Part shown: positions 11,295-20,792 of the stretch, piece by piece
Numbering within the stretch: position 1 is the first letter of the stretch
Layout of the letters: every line of letters starts with the position of its first letter
NCBI RefSeq assembly: GCF_013177295.1
Contig: NZ_CP053642.1
Coordinates: 372,001-436,000, forward strand
DNA from: Actinomyces marmotae
Lineage (GTDB): Bacteria > Actinomycetota > Actinomycetes > Actinomycetales > Actinomycetaceae
Reading direction: 5' to 3'
DNA: 64,000 nt
Translations under genes and position numbers: made by a program
The notes under the pieces: generated by a model
Databases searched by the model: none
Told to the model about the DNA's origin: nothing
What the model saw: only the letters and a program-made list of their open reading frames with translations

Positions 11295-12649
11295 GCACCA
11301 ACGCCGTCGACGCCTCCCAACCCGCCGGCCCCTCCTTCACCGCGCCGGGCACACTCACCCCCGTGCTCACCGAGCACTGGGGCGAGGATCGATCCTGGAC
11401 CCTGGAGCACTACCTCTCCGTGGGCGGCTACGAGGGCCTGGCTCGCGCCAAGACCATGAGCCCCGAGGAGCTCATCGGCCTGGTCAAGGGCTCCAACCTG
11501 CGCGGCCGCGGCGGCGCCGGGTTCCCCACGGGCCTGAAGTGGTCCTTCCTGCCCCCCATGGATGGGGCGCCCCGCTACCTCGTCGTCAACGCCGATGAGT
11601 CCGAGCCCGGCACCTGCAAGGACATCCCCACCATCCTGGCCAACCCCCAGGCCCTCATCGAGGGCATTGCTATCACCTCGCGCGCCATCGGTGGGGATCT
11701 CGCCTTCGTCTACCTGCGCGGTGAGGTCACCCACGTCTACCGGCGTCTGCTGGCCGCCGTGCGCGAGGCCGCTGACTCCGGTCTGCTCTCCACCGGGTTC
11801 GGGCTCGACGGCGAGCAGCCGCTGCGGATCGTCGCCCACGCCGGCGCCGGCGCCTACATCTGCGGTGAGGAGACGGCGCTGCTCGACTCCCTCGAGGGCC
11901 GCCGCGGCCACCCGCGCCTCAAGCCGCCCTTCCCCGCCGTCGCCGGCCTTTACGGGCGGCCCACGGTTATCAACAACGTGGAGACCATCGCCTCCGTGCC
12001 CGGGATCCTGGCCAAGGGCGCCGATTGGTACAACGCCATGGGCACCGAGCGCTCCAAGGGCCACGGCATCTTCTCCGTGTCCGGGCACGTGGTGAGCCCC
12101 GGCCAGTTCGAGGCCCCCTTCGGCATCACCATGCGCCAGCTCATCGAGTTCGCCGGCGGCATCCGGCCCGGCCACAGCCTCAAGTTCTGGGTGCCCGGAG
12201 GCTCCTCCACCCCGATCTTCACCCCCGACGAGCTCGACGTCCCCCTCGATTACGAATCGGTGGCCGGCGCCGGCTCGATGCTGGGGACCCGCGCCCTCCA
12301 GGTCTTCGACGACACCGTCTCCGTGGTGCGCGTCGTCGCCCGGTGGACGGAGTTCTACCAGCACGAGTCCTGCGGCAAGTGCACCCCCTGCCGCGAGGGC
12401 ACCTACTGGATGCGCCAGATCATGCTGCGCCTTGAGGCCGGCAAGGGCATCCCCGGCGATGTCGAGAAGCTTGAGGACATCGCCAGCAACATCGCCGGGC
12501 GCTCCTTCTGCGCCCTCGGTGACGCCTCGGCCACCCCGGTGCTGTCCGGCATCAAGCGGTTCCGCGATGAGTTCGAGGCCGGCTACACCACGCCCGCCCG
12601 CGAGCTCTTCCCCTACCGCGCCTCCTCCATCCTCGAAAGCGCCAGGTGA
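11291..12649 (+). CDS. nuoF: NADH-quinone oxidoreductase subunit F
   Basis: NADH- and FMN-binding subunit with cluster N3. Sequence features in order: GRGGAGFPTGLKW (FMN/NADH fold), GAGAYICGEETALL, and the N3 ligands Cys361, Cys364 and Cys367 (ESCGKCTPCREGT) with Cys407 (RSFCALGD). GTG start overlapping the nuoE stop. The 452-residue length is typical. Confidence 0.96.
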   Translation: MSTNAVDASQPAGPSFTAPGTLTPVLTEHWGEDRSWTLEHYLSVGGYEGLARAKTMSPEELIGLVKGSNLRGRGGAGFPTGLKWSFLPPMDGAPRYLVVNADESEPGTCKDIPTILANPQALIEGIAITSRAIGGDLAFVYLRGEVTHVYRRLLAAVREAADSGLLSTGFGLDGEQPLRIVAHAGAGAYICGEETALLDSLEGRRGHPRLKPPFPAVAGLYGRPTVINNVETIASVPGILAKGADWYNAMGTERSKGHGIFSVSGHVVSPGQFEAPFGITMRQLIEFAGGIRPGHSLKFWVPGGSSTPIFTPDELDVPLDYESVAGAGSMLGTRALQVFDDTVSVVRVVARWTEFYQHESCGKCTPCREGTYWMRQIMLRLEAGKGIPGDVEKLEDIASNIAGRSFCALGDASATPVLSGIKRFRDEFEAGYTTPARELFPYRASSILESAR

Positions 12650-12652
12650 GTC

Positions 12653-15403
12653 ATGACTGAGATGGTCAATATCACGATCGACGGCGTCCCCGTCGAGGTC
12701 GCCAAGGGAACGTTGCTCATCCGCGCCGCGGAGCGGATCGGCGTGCGCATCCCGCGCTTCTGCGACCACCCCCTGCTCGGGCCCTCGGCTAACTGCCGCC
12801 AGTGCCTCGTCGAGGTCGCCATGCCGGACCGCGAGGGCAATGTGCGGCCCATGCCCAAGCCCCAGCCCTCCTGCGCCATGACCGCCACCGAGGGCATGGA
12901 GATCTCCACCCAGGCCACCAGCGCGGTGGCGGCCAAGGCCCAGGCCGGCACCATGGAGTTCCTTCTCATCAACCACCCCCTGGACTGCCCCATCTGTGAC
13001 AAGGCCGGTGAGTGCCCCCTGCAGAACCAGGCCCTGGAGCTCATGAGCACCGGCGCGCAGTCCGTCACCCGATTCACCGACGTCAAGCGCACCTTCCCCA
13101 AGCCCCTGCGCCTGACCAGCAACGTCCTGCTCGACCGCGACCGTTGCATCCTGTGCCAGCGCTGCGTGCGCTTCGCCGACGAGATCGCCGGGGACCGCTT
13201 CATCGCCCTCCAGGGGCGCGGCGGCGGACACCCCGCCACCGATGGGCACAGCGGGGGCCTCTACTCCGAGCAGATCGGCCGCTTCGACTCTACCGTCCTC
13301 GACTTCCTCGACCCGGATGCGCCCGGCGCCCCCGGCGCCCAGTCGATCCGCGGCGCGCACGGCCTCATGCCCGCCGAGGGCCTCGCCGGCCCCTCGGGCG
13401 ACCCCGGCGCCGCCGACGGCCTGGCCCCCGGGCCGATCGACCCGGGCCGCGGCGACCTCGATGTCTCCGGGCGCCCCTTCGCCTCCTACTTCTCGGGCAA
13501 CATCATCCAGATCTGCCCGGTGGGCGCCCTCACCTCCGCGCGCTACCGCTTCCGCGCCCGCCCCGTGGACCTCGTGTCCACCCCCTCGGTCACCGAGCAT
13601 GACGCCTCCGGCTCCGCGATCCGCGTCGACATGCGCCGCGGCGCCGTCCTGCGCCGCCTGGCCGGCGATGACCCCGAGGTCAACGAGGAGTGGATCACCG
13701 ACAAGGACCGCTTCGCCTTCCCCTGGGCCACCGCCCCCGACCGCCTGACCACGCCGCTCGTGCGCGACGAGGCCGGCGAGTTGGTGCCCACCTCCTGGTC
13801 CGACGCCCTCGACGTGGCCGCCCGGGGACTGGCGCGCGCCGCCGCCGACGGCGGGGTCGGGCTCCTGCCCGGCGCGCGCCTGACGCTGGAGGACGCCTGG
13901 GCCTGGTCCCGCTTCGCCCGGGCGGTGCTGGGCACCAACGACATCGATCAGCGCGTGCGCGACCACAGCGCCGAGGAGGACACCTTCCTCGCCGCCCGCG
14001 TGGCCGGCACGGGCCTGGGCGCCGTCACCTACACCAGCCTCGAGACCGCCGGCCAGGTCCTCCTGGTCGGCCTGGAGCCCGAGGACGAGTGCGGCTCGCT
14101 CTTCCTGCGCCTGCGCAAGGGCGTGCGCGCCGGCGGGGTTCGGGTCGCCTCCCTCACCAGCGTGCTCACCCCCGGCCAGGCCAAGATGAGCGCCGAGTCC
14201 ATCCTCGTCGCTCCCGGCGAGGAGGCCCGCGCCGTCGCCCTCCTGGCCCAGACGCATCCGGCGCTCGTCGAGGCCCTCAAGGCCGACGGCGCCACGATCC
14301 TCGTCGGCGAGCGCGCCGCCGCCGTCCCCGGCCTGCTCACCACCATCGACACCCTGGCCACCGCCACCGGCGCGCGCCTGGCCTGGGTGCCGCGCCGCGC
14401 CGGTGAGCGCGGGGGCATCGAGGCCGGCGCCCTGCCCTTCCTCCTTCCCGGCGGGCGGCCCGTCGCCGACGCCACCGCCCGCGAGCAGGTCGCCACCGCC
14501 TGGGGGATCCCCACCACCGGTGAGAGCGCCCGGCCCCTCCCCGAGGCCCCCGGCCGCGACACCACCGCCATCCTCACGGCCCTGACCGACGGCGCGCTGG
14601 GCGGGCTCGTCATCGGCGGCGTCGACCTGCGCGACTTCCCCGACCCGGGCCTGGCCCGCGCGGCCCTGGCCGCCTCTGCCTTCACCGTGCAGTTGGAGGT
14701 GCGCCGCTCCGAGGTCACTGAGCACGCCGACGTCGTCCTCCCCGTGGCCCCGCCCGTGGAGAAGAACGGCACCTTCGTCAACTGGGAGGGGCGCGTGCGC
14801 CCCTTCGGGCAGGCCCACGTCTCGCGCACCCGCACCGACCGCCAGGTCCTGGGCATGCTCGCCGCGGAGATGGGCGCGGACCTGGGCGTGGACAGCCTTG
14901 AGACCCTCCACGCCGAGCTCGCTGGCCTGGGCCTGTGGGCCGGGGCCCGCCCCGCCGTCGCCTTCAGCGAGGCGCCCGCCCAGGAGGCGGGGGACGAGTC
15001 CGAGGCGTCGTCGGCCCCCTCCGGCCTGCCCGCGGTGCTGGCCACGCATAAGCCGATGCTCGATGCCGGACGCCTCCAAGACGGCGAGACCTTCCTGGCC
15101 GCCACCGCCCTGCGCCCCGTGGTCCGCCTCGGCGCCGACCTCGCCTCCCGGCTGGGCGTCACCGGCGGGCAGATCGTCGAGGTGACCACCAGCACCGGTG
15201 CCATCGCGCTGCCCGCGGTCATCGGGGGAGTCGCCGACGGCGTCGTCTGGCTCCCCGAGTGCTCCGCCGGCTCGACCGTGCGCCAGAGCCTCGGCGCGCA
15301 CCACGGCTCGCCCGTGCGCGTGTCGCTCCCCATCAGCGGCGCGGCCGGGACCCCCGGCAGCGCCGCCCAGCCCAACACGCCCACTGCGGAGGTGGTCCGA
15401 TGA
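12653..15403 (+). CDS. nuoG: NADH-quinone oxidoreductase subunit G lacking the N7 cluster ligands
   Basis: Largest peripheral subunit (916 residues), which passes electrons from NuoF to NuoI. The N-terminal [2Fe-2S] ligands (CDHPLLGPSANCRQC and a later Cys), the N5 His/Cys set (NHPLDCPICDKAGEC) and the N4-type set (CILCQRC with CPVGAL) are intact. The N7 site is not: where the family has C-x2-C-x3-C-x27-C, this protein has Thr314, Asp317, Ser321 and Thr349 at exactly those spacings. A 60-residue Gly/Pro/Asp-rich insert sits between the N4 cysteines and the YFSGN segment. Starts 3 bp after nuoF and overlaps nuoH by ATGA. Confidence 0.94.
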   Translation: MTEMVNITIDGVPVEVAKGTLLIRAAERIGVRIPRFCDHPLLGPSANCRQCLVEVAMPDREGNVRPMPKPQPSCAMTATEGMEISTQATSAVAAKAQAGTMEFLLINHPLDCPICDKAGECPLQNQALELMSTGAQSVTRFTDVKRTFPKPLRLTSNVLLDRDRCILCQRCVRFADEIAGDRFIALQGRGGGHPATDGHSGGLYSEQIGRFDSTVLDFLDPDAPGAPGAQSIRGAHGLMPAEGLAGPSGDPGAADGLAPGPIDPGRGDLDVSGRPFASYFSGNIIQICPVGALTSARYRFRARPVDLVSTPSVTEHDASGSAIRVDMRRGAVLRRLAGDDPEVNEEWITDKDRFAFPWATAPDRLTTPLVRDEAGELVPTSWSDALDVAARGLARAAADGGVGLLPGARLTLEDAWAWSRFARAVLGTNDIDQRVRDHSAEEDTFLAARVAGTGLGAVTYTSLETAGQVLLVGLEPEDECGSLFLRLRKGVRAGGVRVASLTSVLTPGQAKMSAESILVAPGEEARAVALLAQTHPALVEALKADGATILVGERAAAVPGLLTTIDTLATATGARLAWVPRRAGERGGIEAGALPFLLPGGRPVADATAREQVATAWGIPTTGESARPLPEAPGRDTTAILTALTDGALGGLVIGGVDLRDFPDPGLARAALAASAFTVQLEVRRSEVTEHADVVLPVAPPVEKNGTFVNWEGRVRPFGQAHVSRTRTDRQVLGMLAAEMGADLGVDSLETLHAELAGLGLWAGARPAVAFSEAPAQEAGDESEASSAPSGLPAVLATHKPMLDAGRLQDGETFLAATALRPVVRLGADLASRLGVTGGQIVEVTTSTGAIALPAVIGGVADGVVWLPECSAGSTVRQSLGAHHGSPVRVSLPISGAAGTPGSAAQPNTPTAEVVR

Positions 15404-16818
15404 GCACCGCGTCACTCATCCTCGCCCCGGCGGCGCTGCCCGTCGCCGCGAGCGGGGGAGTCAAGGCCGACTTCAGCGGGGAGACCTGGTGGCTCACGCT
15501 GATCAAGGCCCTCTTCCTCCTGGCCTTCCTCATCCTGTCCGTCATCATGGTCCTATGGGTCGAGCGCCGTGGCCTGGCCCGCATGCAGACGCGCCCCGGC
15601 CCCAACGTCAACGGCCCCTTCGGGCTCTTCCAGGCCCTCGCCGATGCCACCAAGTTGATCCTCAAGGAGGACTTCTGGCTCGGCGGCGCCGAGAAACTCC
15701 TCTACCTGGTGGCGCCGATCCTCACGGCCTTCACGGCTTTCATGGTCTACGCGATCATCCCCTTCGGGCCCGAGGTCTCCATCTTCGGCCACCACACGCC
15801 CCTGCAGATGGCCGACTTCCCGGTGGCGATCCTCTACGTGCTGGCCGTGACCTCCTTCGGCGTCTACGGCATCATCCTGGGCGGCTGGTCCACTCACTCC
15901 GTCTACCCGCTGCTGGGCGCCGTGCGCAGCGCGGCGCAGGTCATCTCCTACGAGCTGAGCATGAGCCTGTCGATCCTCACGGTCTTCCTCGCCTCGGCCA
16001 CGATGTCCACATCCGGGATCGTCGCCGCGCAAGACAGACTGTGGTGGGGCATCGCCATGATCCCCAGTTTCCTCATCTACGTCGTCTCCATGGTCGGAGA
16101 GGTCAACCGCCTGCCCTTCGACCTGCCCGAGGCCGAGGGCGAGCTCGTCGCCGGCCACATGGTCGAGTACTCCTCGATGAAGTTCGCCTGGTACTTCCTG
16201 GGCGAGTACATCAACATGTTCAACGTCTCGGCCGTGTGCGTCACCCTGTTCCTGGGCGGCTGGCACTCCGGCTTCGGATGGCTGTGGCCCGGGTCGAACG
16301 AGGGCTGGTGGCCGATGCTCTGGTTCATCGCCAAGGTCTGGACCGTCATGTTCTTCATGATCTGGACCCGGGGCACCCTCGTGCGCATTCGCTACGACCA
16401 CTTCATGAAGCTCGGCTGGAAGTTCCTCATCCCGGTCTCCCTGGGATGGTTCGTCCTGGTGGCTGTCGTCCAGGGCTACCGCGCCTTCTCCGGCGGCTCC
16501 ACCCGCGGCCTGCTCATGGTTCTGGCCGTCGTCTTCCTCGTGGCCATGCTCATCCTGTTCCTCCTGCCCGCCCGCGACGACGGCGCGGCCGACGGTGCCC
16601 GCGCGGGCCAGGGCGCTGGTGACCTCGTGGCCCCCGGCGAGGAGTTCGACGCCTACGCGGGCGGCTACCCCGTTCCGCCGCTGCCCGGTCAGAGCCTGCC
16701 GGTCACGCCCAGGGCCCGCCGCGCCGCGGCGGCCACCTCCCTCGCACCAGCGGGCGCCGCAGTCGGACCCGCCGGCGCCCAGTCCGCCGCGACCTCCCAG
16801 GAGGGGACCGATGACTGA
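15400..16818 (+). CDS. nuoH: NADH-quinone oxidoreductase subunit H
   Basis: Membrane subunit that forms the entrance of the quinone channel. Family motifs are [48 protein letters not shown] and EYSSMKFAW. It has about eight or nine hydrophobic segments. The 472-residue form starting at ATG 15400 overlaps the nuoG stop. The C-terminal 85 residues are hydrophilic and contain [12 protein letters not shown], an extension also found in other actinobacterial NuoH. It overlaps nuoI by 8 bp. Confidence 0.95.
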   Translation: MSTASLILAPAALPVAASGGVKADFSGETWWLTLIKALFLLAFLILSVIMVLWVERRGLARMQTRPGPNVNGPFGLFQALADATKLILKEDFWLGGAEKLLYLVAPILTAFTAFMVYAIIPFGPEVSIFGHHTPLQMADFPVAILYVLAVTSFGVYGIILGGWSTHSVYPLLGAVRSAAQVISYELSMSLSILTVFLASATMSTSGIVAAQDRLWWGIAMIPSFLIYVVSMVGEVNRLPFDLPEAEGELVAGHMVEYSSMKFAWYFLGEYINMFNVSAVCVTLFLGGWHSGFGWLWPGSNEGWWPMLWFIAKVWTVMFFMIWTRGTLVRIRYDHFMKLGWKFLIPVSLGWFVLVAVVQGYRAFSGGSTRGLLMVLAVVFLVAMLILFLLPARDDGAADGARAGQGAGDLVAPGEEFDAYAGGYPVPPLPGQSLPVTPRARRAAAATSLAPAGAAVGPAGAQSAATSQEGTDD

Positions 16819-17497
16819 CCTGAACCCCACCCCGCGCGCCTCCGAGCACGACCGGTGGCTGCGCGACGCTCCCGGCCCCCTGGCCCGGGCCTTCGCGCCC
16901 GTGGCCGGGTACGGGGTCACGATCTCCTCGATGTTCCGGCCCACGGTCACCGAGCAGTACCCCTTCGAGCCGGCCAACCTCATGCCGCGCTACCACGGCC
17001 GCCACCAGCTCAACCGCTACGACGACGGCCTGGAGAAGTGCATCGGCTGCGAACTGTGCGCCTGGGCCTGCCCCGCCGACGCCATATACGTCGAGGCCGC
17101 GGACAACGCCCCCGGCGCGCAGTACTCGCCCGGCGAGCGCTACGGCCGCGTCTACCAGATCAACTACCTGCGTTGCATCTTCTGCGGCATGTGCATCGAG
17201 GCCTGCCCCACCCGGGCCCTGACCATGACCCTCGAGATCGAGGAGCTGGTCGGCCCCACCCGCACCGGCCTCATCTACGAGAAGGACGACCTCCTGGCCC
17301 CCGTCCCCGACGGCGCCCTGGACGCCCCGCACCCCATGGTCGAGGGCACTGAGGACGGCGACTACTACCGCGGCGCCGTCACCGGGCCGACGAGGGCGCA
17401 GGCCGACTGGGTGCGCGCCCACCGACCCGAGGACCCGACCCTGGCCACCGTCAAGGTCGTGGAGGCCCCCGCCAGGCCGAAGGAGGCCGTGCGATGA
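16811..17497 (+). CDS. nuoI: NADH-quinone oxidoreductase subunit I
   Basis: Ferredoxin-like subunit with clusters N6a and N6b. Two complete [4Fe-4S] motifs are visible: [12 protein letters not shown] and [15 protein letters not shown] 16811 follows GAGGGGACC and lies inside the last 8 bp of nuoH, giving 228 residues. The frame is open upstream only as a shadow of nuoH. It ends in an ATGA overlap with nuoJ. Confidence 0.96.
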   Translation: MTDLNPTPRASEHDRWLRDAPGPLARAFAPVAGYGVTISSMFRPTVTEQYPFEPANLMPRYHGRHQLNRYDDGLEKCIGCELCAWACPADAIYVEAADNAPGAQYSPGERYGRVYQINYLRCIFCGMCIEACPTRALTMTLEIEELVGPTRTGLIYEKDDLLAPVPDGALDAPHPMVEGTEDGDYYRGAVTGPTRAQADWVRAHRPEDPTLATVKVVEAPARPKEAVR

Positions 17498-18465
17498 GTT
17501 CACCCACCCTCCTCCTCCCGCTGGCGCCCGCAGCCCCCGGTGGCTCCGGGGCGGTGACCCTCGGCGAGACGGTCCTCTTCGGCGTCGTCGCCCTGGTCAC
17601 CATCGCCTGCGGCATCGGCCTGCTGACCGCCAAGCGCGCCGTTGCGGCCGCGGTCAACATGATCGTCATCATGATCGGGCTGGCGATCCTCTACATCGCC
17701 AACGAGGCCCCCTTCCTGGGCGTCACCCAGGTGGTGGTCTACACCGGCGCCATCATGACCCTCGTCCTGTTCGTCATCATGCTCGTCGGAGTCGGCGGCG
17801 AGGAGCCCGTGGGCGCCACCTCCTCCAGGTCCCAGGTCCCGCTCATCGCCCTCGTCGGGGTCGCTCTGGCGGGCGCCCTCGGCGTGACGGTCTGGCGGAC
17901 CCCCCTGCCCCGCCCCGCCGGCCTCGGCTCCGCCTCCGATCCGGCCGAGCTCGCCGCCGCCCTGTTCAGCCGTCACGTGGTCACCATGGAGCTCACCGCG
18001 ATGCTCCTCATCGTGGCGGCCCTGGGAGCGCTGACCCTCACGCACCGCCAGCGCATCCGCCCCAGGCGCTCCCAGGCGACGATCGCCCAGGAGAAGTTGC
18101 GCGACTACGCCATCAAGGGCACCCACCCCGGTCAGCGGCCCATGCCCGGCGTCTACGCCGCCACCAACTCCGCCGCCGCCCCCGCCCTGGACGCCGATGG
18201 CACCGCCGTCGAGGAGTCCATCCCCCGCGTCCTGCGCGCCCGGGAGCTCGGCTACGAGTTGGCCGAGGTCTCCCCCGAGACCGCGGCCGCCGCGCGGGCC
18301 GGCCAGATCCGCGCCCGCTCCGGGGCGCGCGTCGCCCAATCCGGCATGGCCTCCATGCCCGGCGCCGCCGCCCCGGTGGTCAGCCAGCCCATAGCCGCCC
18401 CGGCCCCTCCCGAGACCGCGGGCGCGGAACCCAGCCAGACCGAGGCGAAGGAGGAGGACAAGTGA
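17494..18465 (+). CDS. nuoJ: NADH-quinone oxidoreductase subunit J
   Basis: Membrane subunit with about five hydrophobic segments in the first 180 residues, including the ND6-like [20 protein letters not shown]. The product is 323 residues. From about residue 185 it is a charged, Ala/Pro-rich cytosolic tail, so it is much longer than E. coli NuoJ; such tails are common in actinobacteria. ATGA overlap with nuoI and GTGA overlap with nuoK. Confidence 0.94.
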   Translation: MSSPTLLLPLAPAAPGGSGAVTLGETVLFGVVALVTIACGIGLLTAKRAVAAAVNMIVIMIGLAILYIANEAPFLGVTQVVVYTGAIMTLVLFVIMLVGVGGEEPVGATSSRSQVPLIALVGVALAGALGVTVWRTPLPRPAGLGSASDPAELAAALFSRHVVTMELTAMLLIVAALGALTLTHRQRIRPRRSQATIAQEKLRDYAIKGTHPGQRPMPGVYAATNSAAAPALDADGTAVEESIPRVLRARELGYELAEVSPETAAAARAGQIRARSGARVAQSGMASMPGAAAPVVSQPIAAPAPPETAGAEPSQTEAKEEDK

Positions 18466-18761
18466 GCATCGGGTTCTACATCATCCTGGCGATCATCCTG
18501 TTCTCCCTCGGCGCGCTCACCGTGCTGCTGCGCCGCAACGCGATCATTGAGCTCATGGGCGTCGAGCTCATGCTCAACGCCGTCAACCTCGTGCTCGTCA
18601 CCTTCTCGCGCCTCCACGGCAACCTGACAGGGCAGATCTTCGCCTTCTTCGTCATCGTCGTGGCCGCCGCCGAGGTCGTCGTGGGGCTGAGCATCGTCGT
18701 GTCCATCTTCCGAACCCGCAGGGGAGTGTCGGTCGACGACATCAACCTGCTCAAGAACTGA
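18462..18761 (+). CDS. nuoK: NADH-quinone oxidoreductase subunit K
   Basis: 99-residue ND4L-type subunit with three membrane helices. The conserved membrane glutamates of the proton path are present in [15 protein letters not shown] and [12 protein letters not shown] start overlapping the nuoJ stop. Confidence 0.96.
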   Translation: MSIGFYIILAIILFSLGALTVLLRRNAIIELMGVELMLNAVNLVLVTFSRLHGNLTGQIFAFFVIVVAAAEVVVGLSIVVSIFRTRRGVSVDDINLLKN

Positions 18762-18771
18762 AGGGGCTGAT

Positions 18772-20778
18772 GTGAGCATGATGGGCGCACTTCCCCTCGC
18801 GCTGGCGACAGCCGCCTCCGCCGGGCACGCCACCCACGCCGCCGCGCTGGCCTGGCTCCTCATCGCGGTGCCCGCCGCCAGCGCGGCGATCCTGCTGATC
18901 GCCGGGCGCCGCTCCAACTCCTGGGGCCACTGGCTGGGCCTGGCTGCCGCCGTTTTCACCGCCGTCCTGGGACTGACGATCATCGCCCAGGTCGCGGGCA
19001 TGGCCGAGGGCCAGCGAATCATGAGCGCCAAGCTCTGGCACTGGTTCAGCGCCGGGAGCCTGCGCATCGACGTCGGCCTGCGCATCGACCCGCTGTCCCT
19101 CACCTTCGTCGGCCTGGTCACCTTCGTCGGCTCCCTCATCCACCTGTACTCGGTGGCCTACATGAGCCACGACCGCGACCGCCGCCGCTTCTTCGCCTAC
19201 CTCAACCTCTTCATCGCCGCGATGCTCACCCTCGTGCTCGGCGACTCCTACATCGCCCTGTTCGTCGGCTGGGAGGGCGTGGGCCTGGCCTCCTACCTCC
19301 TCATCGGCTTCTGGAATACCGCTGACGCGGACGACCCGCGCGCCGCGCGCGACAAGAGCATGGAGAACGCCACCGCGGCCAAGAAGGCCTTCATCATGAA
19401 CCGCGTGGGGGACATGGGCCTCCTCGCGGCCATGATGGCGATGGTCTCCCAGGTCCACTCCGTGGCCTTCGACGCCGTCCTGCCGGCCGCCTCCAGCGGC
19501 AGCGTCACCACCGGCTGGCTGACGGCCATGGGCTTCTTCCTCCTCGTGGCCGCCTGCGGCAAGTCCGCTCAGTTCCCGCTGCAGGCCTGGCTGGGCGACG
19601 CCATGGCCGGCCCGACGCCGGTGTCCGCCCTCATCCACGCCGCCACGATGGTCACCGCCGGCGTCTACCTCATGGTGCGCTCGGGCGCCATCTACGGCGG
19701 CGCCCCCAGCGCCCAGTTGGCGGTCGCGATCGTCGGCGCCATCACCCTGCTCCTGGGTGCGATCATCGGCTGCGCCAAGGACGATATGAAGAAGGTGCTC
19801 GCCGCCTCCACCATGAGCCAGATCGGCTACATGATGCTCGGCGCGGGCCTGGGCCCCATCGGCTACGCCTTCGCGATCTTCCACCTCCTCACCCACGGCT
19901 TCTTCAAGGCCCAGCTGTTCCTGGGGGCGGGCTCCGTCATGCACGCCATGAGCGACCAGGTCGACATGCGCCGCTTCGGGGCGCTGCGCGCCGCCATGAC
20001 GATCACCTGGGCCACCATGGGTATCGGCTGGCTCGCGATCCTCGGCATCCCGCCCTTCAGCGGCTTCTGGTCCAAGGACAAGATCATCGAGGCCGCCTTC
20101 ATCGGCGAGGGCGCCAAGCCCTGGATCCTGGGCTCCATCGCCCTCGTGGGCGCTGGCATCACGGCCTTCTACATGTCCCGCCTCTTCTTCATGATCTTCC
20201 ACGGCAAGGCCCGCTGGACCACCGAGAAGGACATCGAGGGCCCCGTCCATCCGCACGAGTCGGGATGGATGATGACCCTCCCGCTGCTCATCCTGTCGGT
20301 GTTCTCCTTGGGTCTGGGCGGCGCCCTGGCCGCCGGGGACACCTTCGTCACCTGGCTAGAGCCGGTCACCGGCCACGCCGAGCACGGCGAGCCGGTGCTG
20401 CCCGAGACCATCATCATGGGTGCCACGCTGGCCCTGGTCATCCTGGGCGCGCTCGTCGCATGGCTCATGTACGCCGCCCGGCCCGTGGCCACCGTCGTCC
20501 AGCCCTCCAACGCGCTCGTCGAGGCGGCGCGCAAGGACATGCACCAGGACGCGATCAACGAGGCCATCGCCATGCGGCCCGGTCAGGGCCTCGTCCTAGC
20601 CGCCAACGCCTCGGACCGCTACGTCGTCGACGGCGCCGTCGAGGGCCTGGCTAGCGGCACCGCGGCACTCGGCCGGCTCGTGGGCCGCACCGAGTCCGGG
20701 TACGTGCGCTCCTATGCCGGCTACATGGCCGCCGGCACCGTCCTGGCCCTCATCGCCGTCCTGGCCACCAGGTTCTGA
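18772..20778 (+). CDS. nuoL: NADH-quinone oxidoreductase subunit L
   Basis: Distal antiporter-like proton-pumping subunit (668 residues) with the long lateral helix at its C-terminal end. Signature stretches are FVGWEGVGLASYLLIGFW (key Glu), PLQAWLGDAMAGPTPVSALI, HAATMVTAGVYL and HLLTHGFFKAQLFLGAGSV. The GTG start at 18772 has ATGs two and three codons later (18778 and 18781); which is used cannot be decided here. Ten bases separate it from nuoK. Confidence 0.96.
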   Translation: MSMMGALPLALATAASAGHATHAAALAWLLIAVPAASAAILLIAGRRSNSWGHWLGLAAAVFTAVLGLTIIAQVAGMAEGQRIMSAKLWHWFSAGSLRIDVGLRIDPLSLTFVGLVTFVGSLIHLYSVAYMSHDRDRRRFFAYLNLFIAAMLTLVLGDSYIALFVGWEGVGLASYLLIGFWNTADADDPRAARDKSMENATAAKKAFIMNRVGDMGLLAAMMAMVSQVHSVAFDAVLPAASSGSVTTGWLTAMGFFLLVAACGKSAQFPLQAWLGDAMAGPTPVSALIHAATMVTAGVYLMVRSGAIYGGAPSAQLAVAIVGAITLLLGAIIGCAKDDMKKVLAASTMSQIGYMMLGAGLGPIGYAFAIFHLLTHGFFKAQLFLGAGSVMHAMSDQVDMRRFGALRAAMTITWATMGIGWLAILGIPPFSGFWSKDKIIEAAFIGEGAKPWILGSIALVGAGITAFYMSRLFFMIFHGKARWTTEKDIEGPVHPHESGWMMTLPLLILSVFSLGLGGALAAGDTFVTWLEPVTGHAEHGEPVLPETIIMGATLALVILGALVAWLMYAARPVATVVQPSNALVEAARKDMHQDAINEAIAMRPGQGLVLAANASDRYVVDGAVEGLASGTAALGRLVGRTESGYVRSYAGYMAAGTVLALIAVLATRF

Positions 20779-20792
20779 GAGGACACCGCCAC

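Noticed and set aside
11063..15415. A 1450-codon open frame antisense to nuoF and nuoG
   Set aside because: It runs exactly opposite strongly conserved nuo genes, has the Gly/Ala/Arg/Asp-rich composition of a high-GC shadow frame, and has no start signal or domain.
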